This document shows, in pieces, positions 62,723 to 64,000 of a stretch of DNA of 64,000 bases (the first letter of the stretch is position 1; each line of letters opens with the position of its first letter). The DNA is taken from contig DIGF01000012.1 of NCBI GenBank assembly GCA_002419505.1, positions 62,001 to 126,000 on the forward strand. The letters are read 5' to 3'. Under the pieces are notes generated by a model. It saw only the letters and a list, made by a program, of their open reading frames with translations, ran no database searches and had not been told where the DNA came from. The DNA is from Caryophanales bacterium UBA5729. GTDB lineage: Bacteria > Bacillota_I > Bacilli_A > Izemoplasmatales > Hujiaoplasmataceae. A program made the position numbers and the translations under genes.

Positions 62723-62759
62723 ATGGTATAATTATACCATGTTTAGATTTTTTTGTAAA
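62723..62759 (-). promoter_or_regulatory. Toxin-antitoxin promoter with palindromic operator
   Basis: On the minus strand TTTACA (62754-62759), 17 bp, TATAAT (62731-62736). The perfect 18-bp palindrome ATGGTATAATTATACCAT (62723-62740) covers the -10, the expected site for repression by the antitoxin complex. Confidence 0.88.
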
Positions 62760-62784
62760 CTTATTATATTACTTAATAGTTATT

Positions 62785-64000
62785 TCATAGTTTATTTGAT
62801 TTAATCATTTTTTTTGGCAAATGAACAAATTCATCAACTATATCAAATATCTCTTCATTATGACTTATAAAGATGATGATTGCATTATTTTTTTGTTTAA
62901 TTAGTTCTTCTTTCAAAACACTTACGCTATTGGTATCCAGAGCTGAAACAGGTTCATCCAATATAATAAGTGAAGATTTCTTTAGTAACCCTCTTACTAT
63001 TGCTACTTTTTGTTTCTCGCCCCCAGATAAAGAAAGAGCTTCTTCTAATGCAATTATTTCTTGTAATCCAAATATATTAACCAAATCATTTAATGATTCT
63101 TCTGAATATTCTTTTATACCTCTAGTAATATTATCCTTAACAGGTAATCTCTGCAACCTAGGTTCTTGAACTATCACTGATATTTGGTTTTTTCTATTTT
63201 CTATCATGTCTATGTTTCTAATACTCGAGTTATTATATTCAATAGAACCCTTAAAGTTAAAATCAAGCCCTAGCAATAAATCAACAAATGTAGATTTGCC
63301 TTCTCCGTTTTTCCCCTTCAAACAATAGATTTTTCCCACATCAAACATATAACTGAAATCACTAAACAAAATATCAGAATCCGGATAAGAAAACTCAAGA
63401 CCTTCAATTCTTATACTATTTATTTTATCAAGATTTATTTGTCCATTTTCTTCATCTTCAATACTTAATATTTCTTCTATTCTGTCAAAACTAATTTTTG
63501 CATGTTGATACTCCTGGCCTAATTTCAAGAAGTATTCAGAATAAGATAAGCACATATTAGTATATAAAGTTATTAATATAAATTCACCCATAGTAATTGT
63601 TTGATTAAGAATTAAGAATCCTCCCAGTAACATTGTAAGCACTAATGAAATATTTTTCGAGAAAGTTCCAACATTATTTAAAGCTGCCAAAACTTTATTC
63701 AAACTAACGCTAGTTTTTAAAAGTTGTTTAAATGAGAATTTAACTCTATCCGTTGAAATATCATACCATGAATGGATCTTTGTTTCTTTTATCTGTGTTA
63801 TAAGATCGTTATTATCAGAGATATATTGGCTGTTCTGCTCTCTATATTGGTAACCTCTTTTATAAAAAGCTCTATTTAAAGTTTTTATGCCTATGATATT
63901 TATCAACATAGCAATAACCGGTATAAGAACAAGTATTAAGTTTATTTTTATAATTAATATAAAAACAACAATAGTACTAACAAACATTATAATCGCTACT
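62785..64000 (-). CDS. ABC exporter, fused membrane and ATPase domains (partial)
   Basis: The frame stays open to the right window edge, so the 5' end is missing. About 405 residues are visible: the later part of a six-helix exporter membrane domain (VSTIVVFILIIKINLILVLI onward, residues 1-160), then an ATPase with Walker A LKGKNGEGKSTFVDLLLG, Q-loop ISVIVQEPRLQRL, signature LSLSGGEKQKVAIVRG and Walker B SLIILDEPVSALD, and a His in IFISHNEE. This type exports peptides or lipids, often as bacteriocin exporters. Too little context remains to name a substrate. Confidence 0.88.
   Translation of the reverse strand, partial: VAIIMFVSTIVVFILIIKINLILVLIPVIAMLINIIGIKTLNRAFYKRGYQYREQNSQYISDNNDLITQIKETKIHSWYDISTDRVKFSFKQLLKTSVSLNKVLAALNNVGTFSKNISLVLTMLLGGFLILNQTITMGEFILITLYTNMCLSYSEYFLKLGQEYQHAKISFDRIEEILSIEDEENGQINLDKINSIRIEGLEFSYPDSDILFSDFSYMFDVGKIYCLKGKNGEGKSTFVDLLLGLDFNFKGSIEYNNSSIRNIDMIENRKNQISVIVQEPRLQRLPVKDNITRGIKEYSEESLNDLVNIFGLQEIIALEEALSLSGGEKQKVAIVRGLLKKSSLIILDEPVSALDTNSVSVLKEELIKQKNNAIIIFISHNEEIFDIVDEFVHLPKKMIKSNKL

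Noticed and set aside
1..64000. CRISPR arrays, insertion sequences, prophage genes, tRNA or rRNA genes
   Set aside because: I looked for regularly spaced direct repeats, transposase motifs, phage structural genes and cloverleaf or rRNA signatures and saw none.

Overview
The window is AT-rich and almost entirely coding. Nearly every gene lies on the minus strand; only three genes between 3.9 and 6.3 kb are on the plus strand. Translation uses the standard bacterial code: TGA ends genes of the expected family length (yxlE-like, trkH, purL, purM, pyrC) and tryptophan is TGG. Ribosome binding sites are AGGAGG-like. The lipoproteins carry long Thr-rich stalks directly after the lipid-anchored Cys, and no cell-wall synthesis gene is present. 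This suggests a low-GC Firmicute or a Mollicutes-related lineage with the standard code (Izemoplasma- or Acholeplasma-like). That placement is inference from style and gene content, not from a marker gene.

Layout. 1-3.8 kb: a pst phosphate-uptake operon (pstS-pstC-pstA-pstB, pstB cut by the window edge) with a Pho-box-like promoter, a permuted PstS and a PstA with a large extracytoplasmic insert. 3.9-11 kb: single housekeeping or accessory genes (flavodoxin, alpha/beta hydrolase, flavodoxin-ferredoxin fusion, NimA-like flavoprotein, DEAD-box helicase, DegV) and the decayed tail of a CotH-like gene. 11-23.7 kb: a glycan- and phosphodiester-foraging locus made of a GH3 glycosidase, a sugar-binding lipoprotein, a LacI regulator, a 1444-residue lipoprotein of alternating Ig-like and carbohydrate-binding modules, and a lipoprotein glycerophosphodiesterase. 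The last starts from a consensus promoter with a LacI-type operator at the start site. 23.7-34.2 kb: a radical-SAM protein, an ion permease, a DUF1538 membrane protein overlapping a tandem P-II protein, a yxlEFG-like ABC cluster, a PAS-GGDEF-HD-GYP c-di-GMP protein and a second alpha/beta hydrolase.

34.6-48.6 kb: a colinear purine operon (purE-L-C-F-M-N-H-D, then guaB-guaA) behind a guanine-type purine riboswitch with an attenuator terminator. 48.8-54.6 kb: a pyrimidine operon (pyrB-R-C-K-D-F-E) behind a PyrR-type attenuation leader. Together these make UMP, and IMP and GMP apart from the steps missing here (purB, purK, purA, carAB).

54.9-64 kb: an MFS transporter; a potassium island (small beta-rich protein, two TrkA-like proteins, TrkH, KdpD-like kinase, KdpE-like regulator) in which the kinase N-terminus is displaced by one base at a run of nine A; a Phd/RelE toxin-antitoxin pair with a neighbouring fossil copy in which antitoxin and toxin have been fused by a deletion; and the 3' part of an ABC exporter. 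The most unusual items are the two 1,533-bp-spaced copies inside the binding lipoprotein, the kinase frameshift, the DUF1538/tandem P-II pair, the permuted PstS and the toxin-antitoxin fossil.
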